DNA of 21,501 bases. Source: an uncultured Ruminococcus sp. (GTDB lineage Bacteria > Bacillota > Clostridia > Oscillospirales > Acutalibacteraceae). The translations under genes were made by a program, and so were the position numbers. A model generated the notes under the pieces. It saw only the letters and a list, made by a program, of their open reading frames with translations. It was not told the DNA's origin and searched no databases. The DNA is taken from contig CACXGH010000144.1 in assembly GCA_902767175.1 (NCBI GenBank), forward strand, positions 1-21,501, read 5' to 3'. Shown piece after piece: positions 1 through 6,678 of the stretch (position 1 is the stretch's first letter; the number at the start of each line of letters is the position of its first letter).

Positions 1-85
1 GTGCCGGTAGTGGGACTTGAACCCACACACCCTTGCGGATAACAGATTTTGAGTCTGTCTCGTCTGCCAATTCCGACATACCGGC
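1..85 (-). tRNA. tRNA-Leu (anticodon CAA)
   Basis: Read on the minus strand, the 7-bp acceptor stem GCCGGTA/TACCGGC closes the molecule (positions 85-79 and 9-3). A five-pair anticodon stem holds the seven-base loop CTCAAAA, giving anticodon CAA, which reads UUG leucine codons. The T arm is GTGGG-TTCAAGT-CCCAC. A long variable arm lies between the anticodon and T stems, as expected for a class II tRNA such as tRNA-Leu. The discriminator A is at position 2, and position 1 is the first C of an encoded or added CCA, so the 3' end may be cut by the window edge by a base or two. The tRNA is transcribed away from ctsR. Confidence 0.95.
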
Positions 86-105
86 ATTTATTATCGACCT
101 GAACA

Positions 106-134
106 ATTATATAATATCTTCCCGTTTTTGTCAA
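106..134 (-). promoter_or_regulatory. Sigma-A promoter of tRNA-Leu
   Basis: On the minus strand TTGACA (134-129) and TATAAT (111-106) are both perfect consensus hexamers separated by exactly 17 bp. They would start transcription near position 99, about 14 bases before the tRNA 5' end. Nothing else on this strand needs a promoter here. Confidence 0.85.
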
Positions 135-328
135 TAAAACCACGGGATTATTTTTTTGACTTTTCAGGCAAGAATTATTCGTTGACTTTTTTGCTAAAGG
201 TCAGATTATTTCTTTTATCTTAAGTGCTTTCAGGCTTTTGAATTAAAAAATAAGGAAAAATGCAAAAATCATAGAAATTAAGAGAAAAACGGAGATTTTG
301 TTGTTTCTGCCTTGATAAAACAGGTAAA

Positions 329-345
329 TTTGACTTATTCTGACT
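329..345 (-). promoter_or_regulatory. CtsR box 1
   Basis: Reads AGTCAGAATAAGTCAAA on the minus strand, a tandem heptad with 3-bp spacing that fits the known CtsR operator pattern RGTCAAANANRGTCAAA with one mismatch in the first heptad. It lies just upstream of the ctsR -35 element and abuts box 2. Confidence 0.8.
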
Positions 346-361
346 TTGACCTTTTCTGACT
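345..361 (-). promoter_or_regulatory. CtsR box 2 (over the -35)
   Basis: Reads AGTCAGAAAAGGTCAAA on the minus strand, again two heptads with 3-bp spacing and one mismatch to the CtsR consensus. It contains the whole -35 hexamer TTGACC of the operon promoter (346-351), so CtsR bound here should block RNA polymerase. Confidence 0.85.
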
Positions 362-374
362 ATTCGGATATAAT
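346..374 (+). promoter_or_regulatory. Sigma-A promoter of the ctsR-mcsA-mcsB-clpC operon
   Basis: TTGACC (346-351), a 17-bp spacer and a perfect TATAAT (369-374). The predicted start is near 381, giving a leader of about 125 nt before ctsR. CtsR boxes overlap the -35 and lie at the start site. Upstream (about 155-210) single TTGACT/GGTCAGA heptads occur without clear partners. Confidence 0.85.
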
Positions 375-384
375 GAAATCACAA

Positions 385-401
385 GGTCAGAGAAAGTCAG
401 A
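385..401 (+). promoter_or_regulatory. CtsR box 3 (at the transcription start)
   Basis: Reads GGTCAGAGAAAGTCAGA on the plus strand: GGTCAGA and AGTCAGA heptads with 3-bp spacing, in the opposite orientation to boxes 1 and 2. It sits immediately downstream of the predicted start near 381, so it flanks the promoter on the other side. Confidence 0.8.
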
Positions 402-505
402 AATGCCATAGGATAATAACTTAAACGATATAAGCAGGATAAAGCGGTCAATAATAAAAGCGCCTGACAAAAGTAATCCGGATGCAGGCAAAGGAGGTGA
501 CAGAG

Positions 506-967
506 ATGAAAATGAGTGATATCGTAGCCAGATACATTATAAATATGCTTGATGAGAAAGACGGAAATGCAGAGATACAGAGAAATGAGCTTGCCTCGCT
601 TTTAGGATGTGTTCCGAGCCAGATCAACTATGTAATTTCGTCAAGATTTACGCCTGAACAGGGGTATATTGTAGAGAGCAGAAGAGGCGGAGGCGGATAT
701 ATCAGGATAACCCGTATAACTACCGACAGAAGAATAGCCATAATGCATATTGTAAATTCTATCGGCAGCAGTATATCATCAACGGCGGCGGAGACCATAC
801 TTGATAATATGGCACAGCGCAGCATGATAGATACCTATGAAAAGGTACTTATAATGTCGGCTCTGTCAGATAAAGCATATAAAGATGTACCGCAGGAGAT
901 AAGGGATACACTGAGAGCTGCAATAATGAAAAATATGCTGGCTACCCTTGTGCTGCTGCAGGCATAA
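506..967 (+). CDS. ctsR: Transcriptional repressor CtsR of class III heat-shock genes
   Basis: CtsR represses clp and ctsR operons and is inactivated by heat or by McsB. The 153-residue length fits the family (about 154). The N-terminal winged-helix domain (residues about 3-70) opens SDIVARYIINML, and the glycine-rich beta-wing RRGGGGYIRI, which enters the DNA minor groove in CtsR structures, is intact. The C-terminal part is the helical dimerisation region. I chose ATG 506 because AGGAGGTG (492-499) lies about 7 nt before it; ATG 482 in the same frame has the ribosome site inside its own codons, and ATG 512 is slightly far. First gene of the operon, 26 nt before mcsA. Three CtsR boxes around the promoter imply autoregulation. 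Confidence 0.96.
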   Translation: MKMSDIVARYIINMLDEKDGNAEIQRNELASLLGCVPSQINYVISSRFTPEQGYIVESRRGGGGYIRITRITTDRRIAIMHIVNSIGSSISSTAAETILDNMAQRSMIDTYEKVLIMSALSDKAYKDVPQEIRDTLRAAIMKNMLATLVLLQA

Positions 968-993
968 TAAAAAGAAAGAATGGAGGAATCACT

Positions 994-1503
994 ATGTTAT
1001 GTCAGTCATGCGAAAAGAAAGAAGCAACTACCCACATCAAAACAATACTCAACGGTGAATTAAAGGAATACAGACTTTGCAGCGATTGTGCAAAGAAATA
1101 CGGCTATGCATCGTTCCTTGACGATGCAGGTTTCGACCTTGATAAGCTCTTCGGCAGTTTTATGGGCGGAATATCCGCTCCGAGAAGCTTGAAGCGCTGT
1201 CAGCTTTGCGGCTCAAGCTTTGAGGATATAGCAAAAAGCGGAAAGGTCGGCTGTGCAGAATGCTATGATACATTCTATGATGAGCTTCTTCCTTCGGTAA
1301 GAAGAATACACGGAAGAACATCTCATACAGGAAAACTTGCTCATTCGGCAGGTGCCGGAGTAAAGCTCAGAAACGAAATTGCAAAATGCCGAGCAGAGCT
1401 TGAACAGGCTATCAAGGCTCAGGAGTTTGAAAAAGCTGCAGAGCTGAGAGACCGTATCAGAGAGCTTGAAAAAACCAATGCGGAAAATTCCGCTAACGGG
1501 TGA
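994..1503 (+). CDS. mcsA: McsA, zinc-binding activator of the arginine kinase McsB
   Basis: McsA binds and stimulates McsB and helps control CtsR. The 169-residue protein has four CxxC pairs that can hold two zinc ions: C3/C6, C29/C32, C69/C72 and C87/C90. Its C-terminus is a UVR-type helical hairpin (about residues 125-160, with the EFEKAAELRDRIRELE pattern), the same motif type found in the ClpC middle domain and UvrB/UvrC. Start ATG 994 follows a TGGAGGA ribosome site. It lies between ctsR and mcsB, the usual order in Firmicutes, and its stop codon is 14 nt before the mcsB start, suggesting translational coupling. Length and cysteine layout agree with the family. Confidence 0.95.
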   Translation: MLCQSCEKKEATTHIKTILNGELKEYRLCSDCAKKYGYASFLDDAGFDLDKLFGSFMGGISAPRSLKRCQLCGSSFEDIAKSGKVGCAECYDTFYDELLPSVRRIHGRTSHTGKLAHSAGAGVKLRNEIAKCRAELEQAIKAQEFEKAAELRDRIRELEKTNAENSANG

Positions 1504-1517
1504 AGGGAGTGAGCGTT

Positions 1518-2597
1518 ATGTCAGAGAAAAAATATACAGATCTGAAGAATGTTAACGATGTCGTTATCAGCACGAGAATAAGATTTGCGAGAAATCTGAG
1601 GGAATATCCTTTCCCGTGCAGATTGTCGGACGAAAAAAAGCGTAAGGTGGCTTCGATAGTAAAGGAGGCTGTTCTGGAGGGTCATTCGGCTATATCAGAC
1701 CGTTTCCGCTATATACAGATGTCGGAGCTTACTCAGGAGGAGGCTGTATCTCTCGTTGAAAGACACCTTGTAAGCCCTGAATTCATTTCTCAGAGACAGG
1801 GCAGAGGCTTGCTCCTGCTCGATGATGAATCCGTAAGCATTATGATAAACGAGGAGGACCATGTAAGAATTCAGGTGATAAGCTCTGGTATGAAGCTTGA
1901 CGAGACCTATGAGCTTGCCGATAAGATAGATACACTGCTTGATGAAAGGCTGAACTTCGCATTCAATGAAAAGCTCGGCTATCTTACACAGTGTCCTACA
2001 AATATCGGTACGGGTATGAGAGCTTCCCTTATGCTTCATCTTCCTGCTTTGCGTGAGAGCGGTGCAATGGGAAAGATAGCGGCATCACTTTCCAAACTCG
2101 GTATTGTTATAAGAGGTCTTTACGGTGAAGGCTCGGAACCGACAGGCGCTGTTTATCAGCTTTCCAATCAGGTAACGCTCGGTATAACCGAGAAGGAGGC
2201 TATTAAAAACCTGAACGATATAGCCTGCCAGCTTGTGACTCAGGAAAGAAACGCAAGAGAAAAGCTTTCCGATAATATCAATGTTCTTGACGAGATATAC
2301 CGCTCCTACGGAATATTGATGTATGCAAAGCTTGTCAGCAACAGCGAGTGCATGAAGCTGCTCTCGAATGTCCGTTTTGGTGTTGAAATGGGCTGCTTTG
2401 AGATAGACTTCGAGACACTGAACAGACTGCTCATCGAGATACAGCCTGCAACGCTTATGAAGAATATCGGCAAGAAGCTGACACCTGCCGAAAGAGACCG
2501 TATCAGAGCCGAGCTTGTCAAAACAGCTCTCAGCAGCAAGAGTATACCTGCCTGCCGGAGACTTGAAAACAGCGACGGCAGTACAATTAAAGAATAA
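1518..2597 (+). CDS. mcsB: Protein arginine kinase McsB
   Basis: McsB phosphorylates arginine side chains of CtsR and damaged proteins; phosphoarginine is the degradation tag read by ClpC-ClpP. The 359-residue protein shows the phosphagen-kinase fold signatures: the nucleotide-binding STRIR (18-22), NEEDHVRI (111-118) and the active-site loop CPTNIGTGMRAS (159-170) with its conserved cysteine. A C-terminal RDRIRA (326-331) matches the RDxxRA phosphoarginine-sensing motif described for McsB. The N-terminal domain of animal creatine/arginine kinases is absent, as expected. I chose ATG 1518, which has GGGAG (1505-1509) 8 nt upstream; a GTG at 1500 in the same frame would include that site in the coding region. 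Co-transcribed with mcsA and clpC. Confidence 0.96.
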   Translation: MSEKKYTDLKNVNDVVISTRIRFARNLREYPFPCRLSDEKKRKVASIVKEAVLEGHSAISDRFRYIQMSELTQEEAVSLVERHLVSPEFISQRQGRGLLLLDDESVSIMINEEDHVRIQVISSGMKLDETYELADKIDTLLDERLNFAFNEKLGYLTQCPTNIGTGMRASLMLHLPALRESGAMGKIAASLSKLGIVIRGLYGEGSEPTGAVYQLSNQVTLGITEKEAIKNLNDIACQLVTQERNAREKLSDNINVLDEIYRSYGILMYAKLVSNSECMKLLSNVRFGVEMGCFEIDFETLNRLLIEIQPATLMKNIGKKLTPAERDRIRAELVKTALSSKSIPACRRLENSDGSTIKE

Positions 2598-2603
2598 GAC
2601 ATT

Positions 2604-2624
2604 CTGCTGTATAAAAAACAGCAG
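2604..2624 (+). other. Small intercistronic hairpin between mcsB and clpC
   Basis: CTGCTGT (2604-2610) pairs perfectly with ACAGCAG (2618-2624) around a seven-base A-rich loop, just after the mcsB stop. It is not followed by a T-run, so it is more likely an RNA-stability or processing element than a terminator. A role is inference. Confidence 0.4.
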
Positions 2625-2671
2625 ACTAATAACAGGAAAAAGAACAAGGGATAATATAGGGAGGTAAGAGT

Positions 2672-5149
2672 ATGTATAAATTCAACGGTTTTACTGAAAA
2701 GGCAAATAAGGCAATTAACCTTGCGATCGAAGCAGCACAGCGTATGGGTCATACCTATGTGGGAAGTGAGCATATACTGCTCGGACTTCTTCTCGGCGGT
2801 GAAGGAGCAGCCTATACAATACTTGACAAGTGCGGAGCTTCCGCAGATAAGCTTTCTTCACTTATCAAGGAAAATATAGGTACGGGAGATACAACAAGGC
2901 TCACACCTGAGGATTTCACACCCCGTACAAAAAGAACTCTTCAGAATTCAGTCAGACAGGCAGGCAGAATGGGACATAACTATGTCGGAACAGAGCATAT
3001 ACTAATGTCTCTGATGTCGGACCCCGACAGCTTTGCCGTGAAGTTCCTCGGTATGATGAATGTACATCTCAGCGATGTAGCGGACGAGCTGAGACAGACT
3101 TTCGGCGAAGGTGAGGGTGAAAGCGGATTTGACGGTCAGAGCATCGGCATGGGCGAAGGCTCATCAAGAGGCTCTGACAGCGGCAGCACAAAGCTTCTCG
3201 ACAAATACGGCAGAGACCTTACGGCAATAGCTGCCAAGGGCGGAATAGACCCCGTTATCGGCAGACAGCAGGAGATAGAAAGAGTTATTCAGATACTCTC
3301 CCGAAGAACAAAGAATAATCCGTGTCTGATCGGCGAGCCGGGTGTCGGCAAAACTGCGGTTGCAGAGGGTCTTGCTCTTAAAATAGTTGAGGGTGATGTG
3401 CCTGAGACACTCAAAAATAAAAGGATAGTCTCACTTGACCTTACAAGCATGATCGCAGGTACAAAATACAGAGGCGATTTTGAGGACAGGATAAGCGGAG
3501 CTATTGACGAGGTGAAAAAGTCAGGTAATATTGTGCTGTTCATAGATGAGCTGCATACTATCATCGGTGCAGGCTCTGCTGAAGGTTCTACCGATACGGC
3601 TAATATTCTCAAGCCTTCACTTGCAAGAGGTGATTTTCAGGTAATAGGTGCTACAACAATAAACGAATACCGTAAATATATTGAAAAAGATGCTGCCCTT
3701 GAAAGACGTTTCCAGCCTGTTACAGTAGGTGAGCCTACCGAAGACGAAGCTGTAGAGATACTCAAGGGACTGCGTGACAGATATGAAGCACATCATAAGG
3801 TCAGGATAAGTGACGAAGCTATAAATGCAGCAGTCAAGCTTTCTTCAAGATATATTGCGGACAGATTTCTTCCCGATAAGGCTATAGACCTTATTGATGA
3901 GGCAGCGTCCCGTGTGAGACTCAGAGCGCATACGGCGCCTGACGACCTTCAAGAGACAGAGAACAGACTCAAGGCTCTTGAGCAGGAAAAGGCGGAAGCT
4001 ATAAACACTCAGGAGTTTGAGCGTGCGGCAAGGATAAGAGATGAGGAAAAGAAGCTCCGTGAAGAGCTTGAAAATAAAAAAAGGGAATGGCAGGAAAAGA
4101 ACGAGCATAAGAACGGTGAGGTAACAGCGGAGGATATAGCCAATATAGTTTCAAGCTGGACAGGTGTTCCTGTAGTACAGCTCACTCAGGAGGAAAGCAC
4201 AAGACTTCTTGGACTTGAGGAGATACTGCATAAGAGGATAATCGGTCAGGACGAAGCTGTTTCCGCTGTAGCAAGAGCCATACGCAGAGGCAGGGTAGGA
4301 CTAAAAGACCCGAACAGACCCGTAGGTTCGTTTATATTCCTCGGTCCTACAGGTGTTGGTAAGACAGAGCTGTGCAAGGCGCTTGCACAGGCTATGTTCG
4401 GAGACGAAAACGCAATGATCCGCTTTGATATGTCCGAATATATGGAAAAGCATACGGTATCCAAGCTTATCGGCTCACCTCCGGGATATGTAGGCTATGA
4501 CGAAGGCGGTCAGCTTACTGAGGCTGTAAGAAGACGTCCTTATTCGGTACTTCTTTTTGATGAGATAGAGAAAGCACACCCTGATGTATTCAATATGCTC
4601 TTACAGATACTTGATGACGGCAGACTTACGGATTCACAGGGCAGACATATCAATTTCAGAAATACCGTAATAATCATGACTTCAAATGTCGGAGCAAGGC
4701 TTATAACCGAAAAGCAGACAAGTCTCGGATTTTTCGGGGGAGAGGAAACTGAAAAGAGAGACGATGAGAAGATCAGAGAGAACGTACTCTCCGAGCTTAA
4801 GAAGGTATTCAAGCCGGAGTTTCTCAACAGAGTTGATGATATTATAGTATTCAACAGGCTTACAAGCGATGATATCTGCAAGATCGCTGAAAATCTGCTT
4901 GTATCGCTCAGATCAAGGCTTTCTGAGATAGGAGTCGAAGCTGAGTTCAGTGACGAAGCTGTAAAGGCTGTCGCAGATGCAGGCTTTGACGAAATATACG
5001 GCGCAAGACCGCTCAGAAGAGCTATTCAGTCAAAGATTGAAGACGCTGTTTCCGAAAAGATACTTGAAGGCTCTATAAAGGCAGGAGACAAGGTTATATG
5101 CGGTTATAAAGACGGAGCTTTTGTCTTTGAGAAAAACGAAAAACAATAA
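2672..5149 (+). CDS. clpC: ClpC, AAA+ unfoldase of the ClpCP protease
   Basis: ClpC unfolds substrates and feeds them to ClpP (not in this window). The 825-residue protein has, in order: two Clp_N repeats (about 3-145), where phosphoarginine docks in known ClpC; the first AAA+ module with Walker A GEPGVGKT (221-228) and Walker B LFIDE (289-293); a middle domain with a UVR-like coiled coil (about 431-465); the second AAA+ module with Walker A GPTGVGKT (558-565) and Walker B LLFDE (627-631); and LGF (685-687), matching the ClpP-docking tripeptide loop. Start ATG 2672 has a GGGAGG site. Full length for ClpC; the UVR-type middle domain and the mcsA/mcsB context separate it from ClpA, ClpB and ClpE. 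Last gene of the CtsR-controlled operon. Confidence 0.97.
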   Translation: MYKFNGFTEKANKAINLAIEAAQRMGHTYVGSEHILLGLLLGGEGAAYTILDKCGASADKLSSLIKENIGTGDTTRLTPEDFTPRTKRTLQNSVRQAGRMGHNYVGTEHILMSLMSDPDSFAVKFLGMMNVHLSDVADELRQTFGEGEGESGFDGQSIGMGEGSSRGSDSGSTKLLDKYGRDLTAIAAKGGIDPVIGRQQEIERVIQILSRRTKNNPCLIGEPGVGKTAVAEGLALKIVEGDVPETLKNKRIVSLDLTSMIAGTKYRGDFEDRISGAIDEVKKSGNIVLFIDELHTIIGAGSAEGSTDTANILKPSLARGDFQVIGATTINEYRKYIEKDAALERRFQPVTVGEPTEDEAVEILKGLRDRYEAHHKVRISDEAINAAVKLSSRYIADRFLPDKAIDLIDEAASRVRLRAHTAPDDLQETENRLKALEQEKAEAINTQEFERAARIRDEEKKLREELENKKREWQEKNEHKNGEVTAEDIANIVSSWTGVPVVQLTQEESTRLLGLEEILHKRIIGQDEAVSAVARAIRRGRVGLKDPNRPVGSFIFLGPTGVGKTELCKALAQAMFGDENAMIRFDMSEYMEKHTVSKLIGSPPGYVGYDEGGQLTEAVRRRPYSVLLFDEIEKAHPDVFNMLLQILDDGRLTDSQGRHINFRNTVIIMTSNVGARLITEKQTSLGFFGGEETEKRDDEKIRENVLSELKKVFKPEFLNRVDDIIVFNRLTSDDICKIAENLLVSLRSRLSEIGVEAEFSDEAVKAVADAGFDEIYGARPLRRAIQSKIEDAVSEKILEGSIKAGDKVICGYKDGAFVFEKNEKQ

Positions 5150-5163
5150 AAATTCTGCTTTTA

Positions 5164-5182
5164 GCTGCGGACGATCCGCAGC
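5164..5182 (+). other. GC-rich hairpin just after clpC
   Basis: GCTGCGGA (5164-5171) pairs with TCCGCAGC (5175-5182) over a three-base loop. There is no T-run after it. Together with the strong terminator 25 nt downstream it may protect the 3' end of the clpC message. Confidence 0.5.
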
Positions 5183-5204
5183 CGGCAGGCTTCACTGATG
5201 CATG

Positions 5205-5250
5205 ACAGGCACGGTATTCTTATAATAGTTTACCGTGCCTGTGCTTTTTG
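5205..5250 (+). terminator. Rho-independent terminator of the clpC operon
   Basis: A 12-bp perfect stem, ACAGGCACGGTA (5205-5216) with TACCGTGCCTGT (5231-5242), over a 14-base loop and followed by GCTTTTTG and a further T-rich stretch. It ends the ctsR-mcsA-mcsB-clpC transcript before the Fur-family promoter. Confidence 0.9.
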
Positions 5251-5279
5251 TATTTTACATTATTGTGAAAAAGCTTTAA

Positions 5280-5323
5280 GGTGTATCAAATGTGTAATTG
5301 AGGTGTTTCAAAGGTGTAATTTA
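5280..5323 (+). repeat. Four tandem 11-bp direct repeats upstream of the Fur-family promoter
   Basis: The 44 bp read as four 11-bp units: GGTGTATCAAA, TGTGTAATTGA, GGTGTTTCAAA and GGTGTAATTTA. GTGT is invariant, units 1 and 3 are nearly identical, and units 2 and 4 are similar. The array ends 6 bp before the -35 hexamer. An 11-bp period places each unit on the same DNA face, as in the direct-repeat sites of OmpR/PhoB-type response regulators. That a response regulator binds here is inference; none is encoded in the window. Confidence 0.75.
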
Positions 5324-5329
5324 GTTCTC

Positions 5330-5358
5330 TTGACTTTCGGGAAAGGATAGTGTAAGAT
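5330..5358 (+). promoter_or_regulatory. Sigma-A promoter of the Fur-family gene
   Basis: TTGACT (5330-5335), a 17-bp spacer and TAAGAT (5353-5358). The predicted start is near 5365, giving a leader of about 35 nt. The 11-bp repeat array ends just upstream, and a palindrome overlaps the -10 and start site. Confidence 0.75.
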
Positions 5359-5373
5359 GAAAATGGTTTTCAT
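5357..5373 (+). promoter_or_regulatory. Fur/Zur-like operator palindrome
   Basis: ATGAAAA-TGG-TTTTCAT is a perfect 7-bp inverted repeat around three bases. Read as a 7-1-7 site (TGAAAAT-G-GTTTTCA) it resembles Fur-superfamily boxes, and in particular Zur boxes of the TGAAAATGATTTTCA type as I recall them from actinobacteria. Its position on the end of the -10 and the start site suggests autorepression by the Fur-family protein encoded directly downstream. Confidence 0.65.
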
Positions 5374-5399
5374 ATTGTTTACGGAGTGAAGGAGTATAT

Positions 5400-5867
5400 A
5401 TGGGCGGCTCGAACGGATACAAGACTAAACAGCGTGATACAATATTAAAGTATATGACGGAGCATAAGGACAGTCATGTTACCGTTAACGGAATAAGCGA
5501 CTACCTTACAGGACAGGGAAATCATGTCGGAACGGCTACCATATACAGGCATCTTGATAAGCTTGTAGAACAGGGTATTGTCAGGAAATATACCGTTGAC
5601 TCTACTACAGGAGCCTGTTTTCAATATGTTGAGCCTGACAGCGGCTGTCATGAGCATTTTCACCTGAAATGCGAGAAGTGCGGAAAGCTCATACATCTTG
5701 AATGCAGTCATGTCAAAGAGCTTGCGTCTCATGTATATTCCGAACACGGCTTTGCTATTGATCCTCTGAGAACGGTTTTTTACGGTATCTGCAGAGAATG
5801 CTCCGAAAATGAAAATAATGTACAGTCCGATAATAACAGTCAGAAGGAGAACATGAATAATGGATAA
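5400..5867 (+). CDS. Fur-family metal-responsive regulator (Zur/PerR/Fur subtype unresolved)
   Basis: A dimeric metal-sensing repressor of the Fur superfamily. The N-terminal winged helix (about residues 5-80) carries the recognition helix TATIYRHLDKLVEQGIV. The C-terminal dimer domain holds the structural zinc cysteines C91/C94 and C131/C134, and a metal-rich stretch C83, H84, H86, H88, followed by C102 and H104. H86 and H88 fit the HxH of PerR/Fur/Zur metal sites, but the other ligands do not assign one metal clearly. The hydrophilic C-terminal tail (135-155) is rich in Asn. ATG 5400 follows GAAGGAG. The gene overlaps the next gene by 8 nt, so the two are probably co-translated. The palindrome at the promoter leans toward Zur; this is a guess, not a demonstrated specificity. 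Confidence 0.88.
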   Translation: MGGSNGYKTKQRDTILKYMTEHKDSHVTVNGISDYLTGQGNHVGTATIYRHLDKLVEQGIVRKYTVDSTTGACFQYVEPDSGCHEHFHLKCEKCGKLIHLECSHVKELASHVYSEHGFAIDPLRTVFYGICRECSENENNVQSDNNSQKENMNNG

Positions 5868-6423
5868 CCGTTTTATGAGCATAGCGCTTGTAGTTATGCT
5901 GTGTCTTATGGTCTTTGGAATTCTTATGCTGCCGATACTCAAAAAGTTCAAAGCAAAGGAAGGCGTTGTAACGGCAACAGTCATCTTTACCTGCTTCTGC
6001 GGTCTTGTTTCGGCAGGTGCACTGGTTTATATAGTATCTATCAATATGATGAAGGACTATGTAGAGATAAAAAGATACCATACCTATAATTTTGAAAACA
6101 GTGACGGCAGCAGGGTACTTACCGTAAAGGAATACTCTGATGATAAGGTATCGGGTATAGAACTGTATCTTGATGATGAGGAAAAAAAGCTTGCTGACCT
6201 CAGAACAGACAGATACCTGCCCTTCGGCAGCGGCGAATATAAGGTTGAATGGTCTGATAATTCTGTAAAAGTGTTTTACACGTTCAGAAATACCGAGGAA
6301 CAGTATATATGCCGCAGCTGTACTATAGGATTTGACGGAAAAATAGAAAATAACGATAACGAAAAGATCGACCTCAGAAAAAAAGATGAACCTCAGATGT
6401 CATTCGACATTTCTCCTATGTGA
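5860..6423 (+). CDS. Unknown two-helix membrane protein coupled to the Fur-family gene
   Basis: I do not recognise the family. The 187-residue product has two hydrophobic helices (about 7-28 and 36-61) joined by a short basic loop (KKFKAK), which suggests both ends face outward with the loop in the cytosol. A hydrophilic C-terminal domain of about 125 residues follows, rich in Tyr, Asp, Glu and beta-prone segments, ending after a charged linker (EKIDLRKKDEP). Two cysteines near residues 150-153 (CRSC) stand out. ATG 5860 lies 8 nt before the end of the Fur-family gene, with AAGGAG at 5844-5849, so expression is tied to the regulator. A role in metal or envelope homeostasis is only suggested by this coupling. 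A terminator follows directly. Confidence 0.75.
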   Translation: MDNRFMSIALVVMLCLMVFGILMLPILKKFKAKEGVVTATVIFTCFCGLVSAGALVYIVSINMMKDYVEIKRYHTYNFENSDGSRVLTVKEYSDDKVSGIELYLDDEEKKLADLRTDRYLPFGSGEYKVEWSDNSVKVFYTFRNTEEQYICRSCTIGFDGKIENNDNEKIDLRKKDEPQMSFDISPM

Positions 6424-6445
6424 GCTGTCAAAACAGAAAAAAATC

Positions 6446-6485
6446 AAGCCCGTTGATATTCAAATTGCATAAAACGGGCTTTTAT
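6446..6485 (+). terminator. Rho-independent terminator after the Fur-family/membrane protein pair
   Basis: AAGCCCGTT (6446-6454) pairs perfectly with AACGGGCTT (6473-6481) across an 18-base AT-rich loop, followed by TTTATTATTG. It separates this pair from the amylase gene. Confidence 0.8.
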
Positions 6486-6597
6486 TATTGTATTATCGAA
6501 TAAAGACTTCGCTCTATTATTGTTGAATATGCTGAATGTTAGTTTTTTTACCTAACGAAATATGTGGAAAGGCATTTTCCCTTGTGGAAAATCGTGT

Positions 6598-6626
6598 TTT
6601 ACAAACGGGAAAAAATGTTGTAAAAT
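6598..6626 (+). promoter_or_regulatory. Sigma-A promoter of the alpha-amylase gene
   Basis: TTTACA (6598-6603), a 17-bp spacer and TAAAAT (6621-6626). The start would be near 6633, about 46 nt before the TTG start codon. Upstream, TGTGGAAA occurs twice (6563-6570 and 6583-6590), 20 bp apart, and a TTTCC between them makes an inverted repeat with the first; these may bind a regulator. I do not see a convincing CcpA cre site. Confidence 0.75.
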
Positions 6627-6678
6627 CAGCATAGTACCGTATTTTAATCCTAAAATAAATGACAGGAGAGTGTTTTTA

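Noticed and set aside
5445..5984. Minus-strand open frame opposite the Fur-family and membrane protein genes
   Set aside because: Spans two clear plus-strand genes, has no domain and no ribosome site worth noting.
6541..6678. CcpA cre site at the amylase promoter
   Set aside because: AATCG-containing stretches near 6590 do not fit the cre consensus closely enough.
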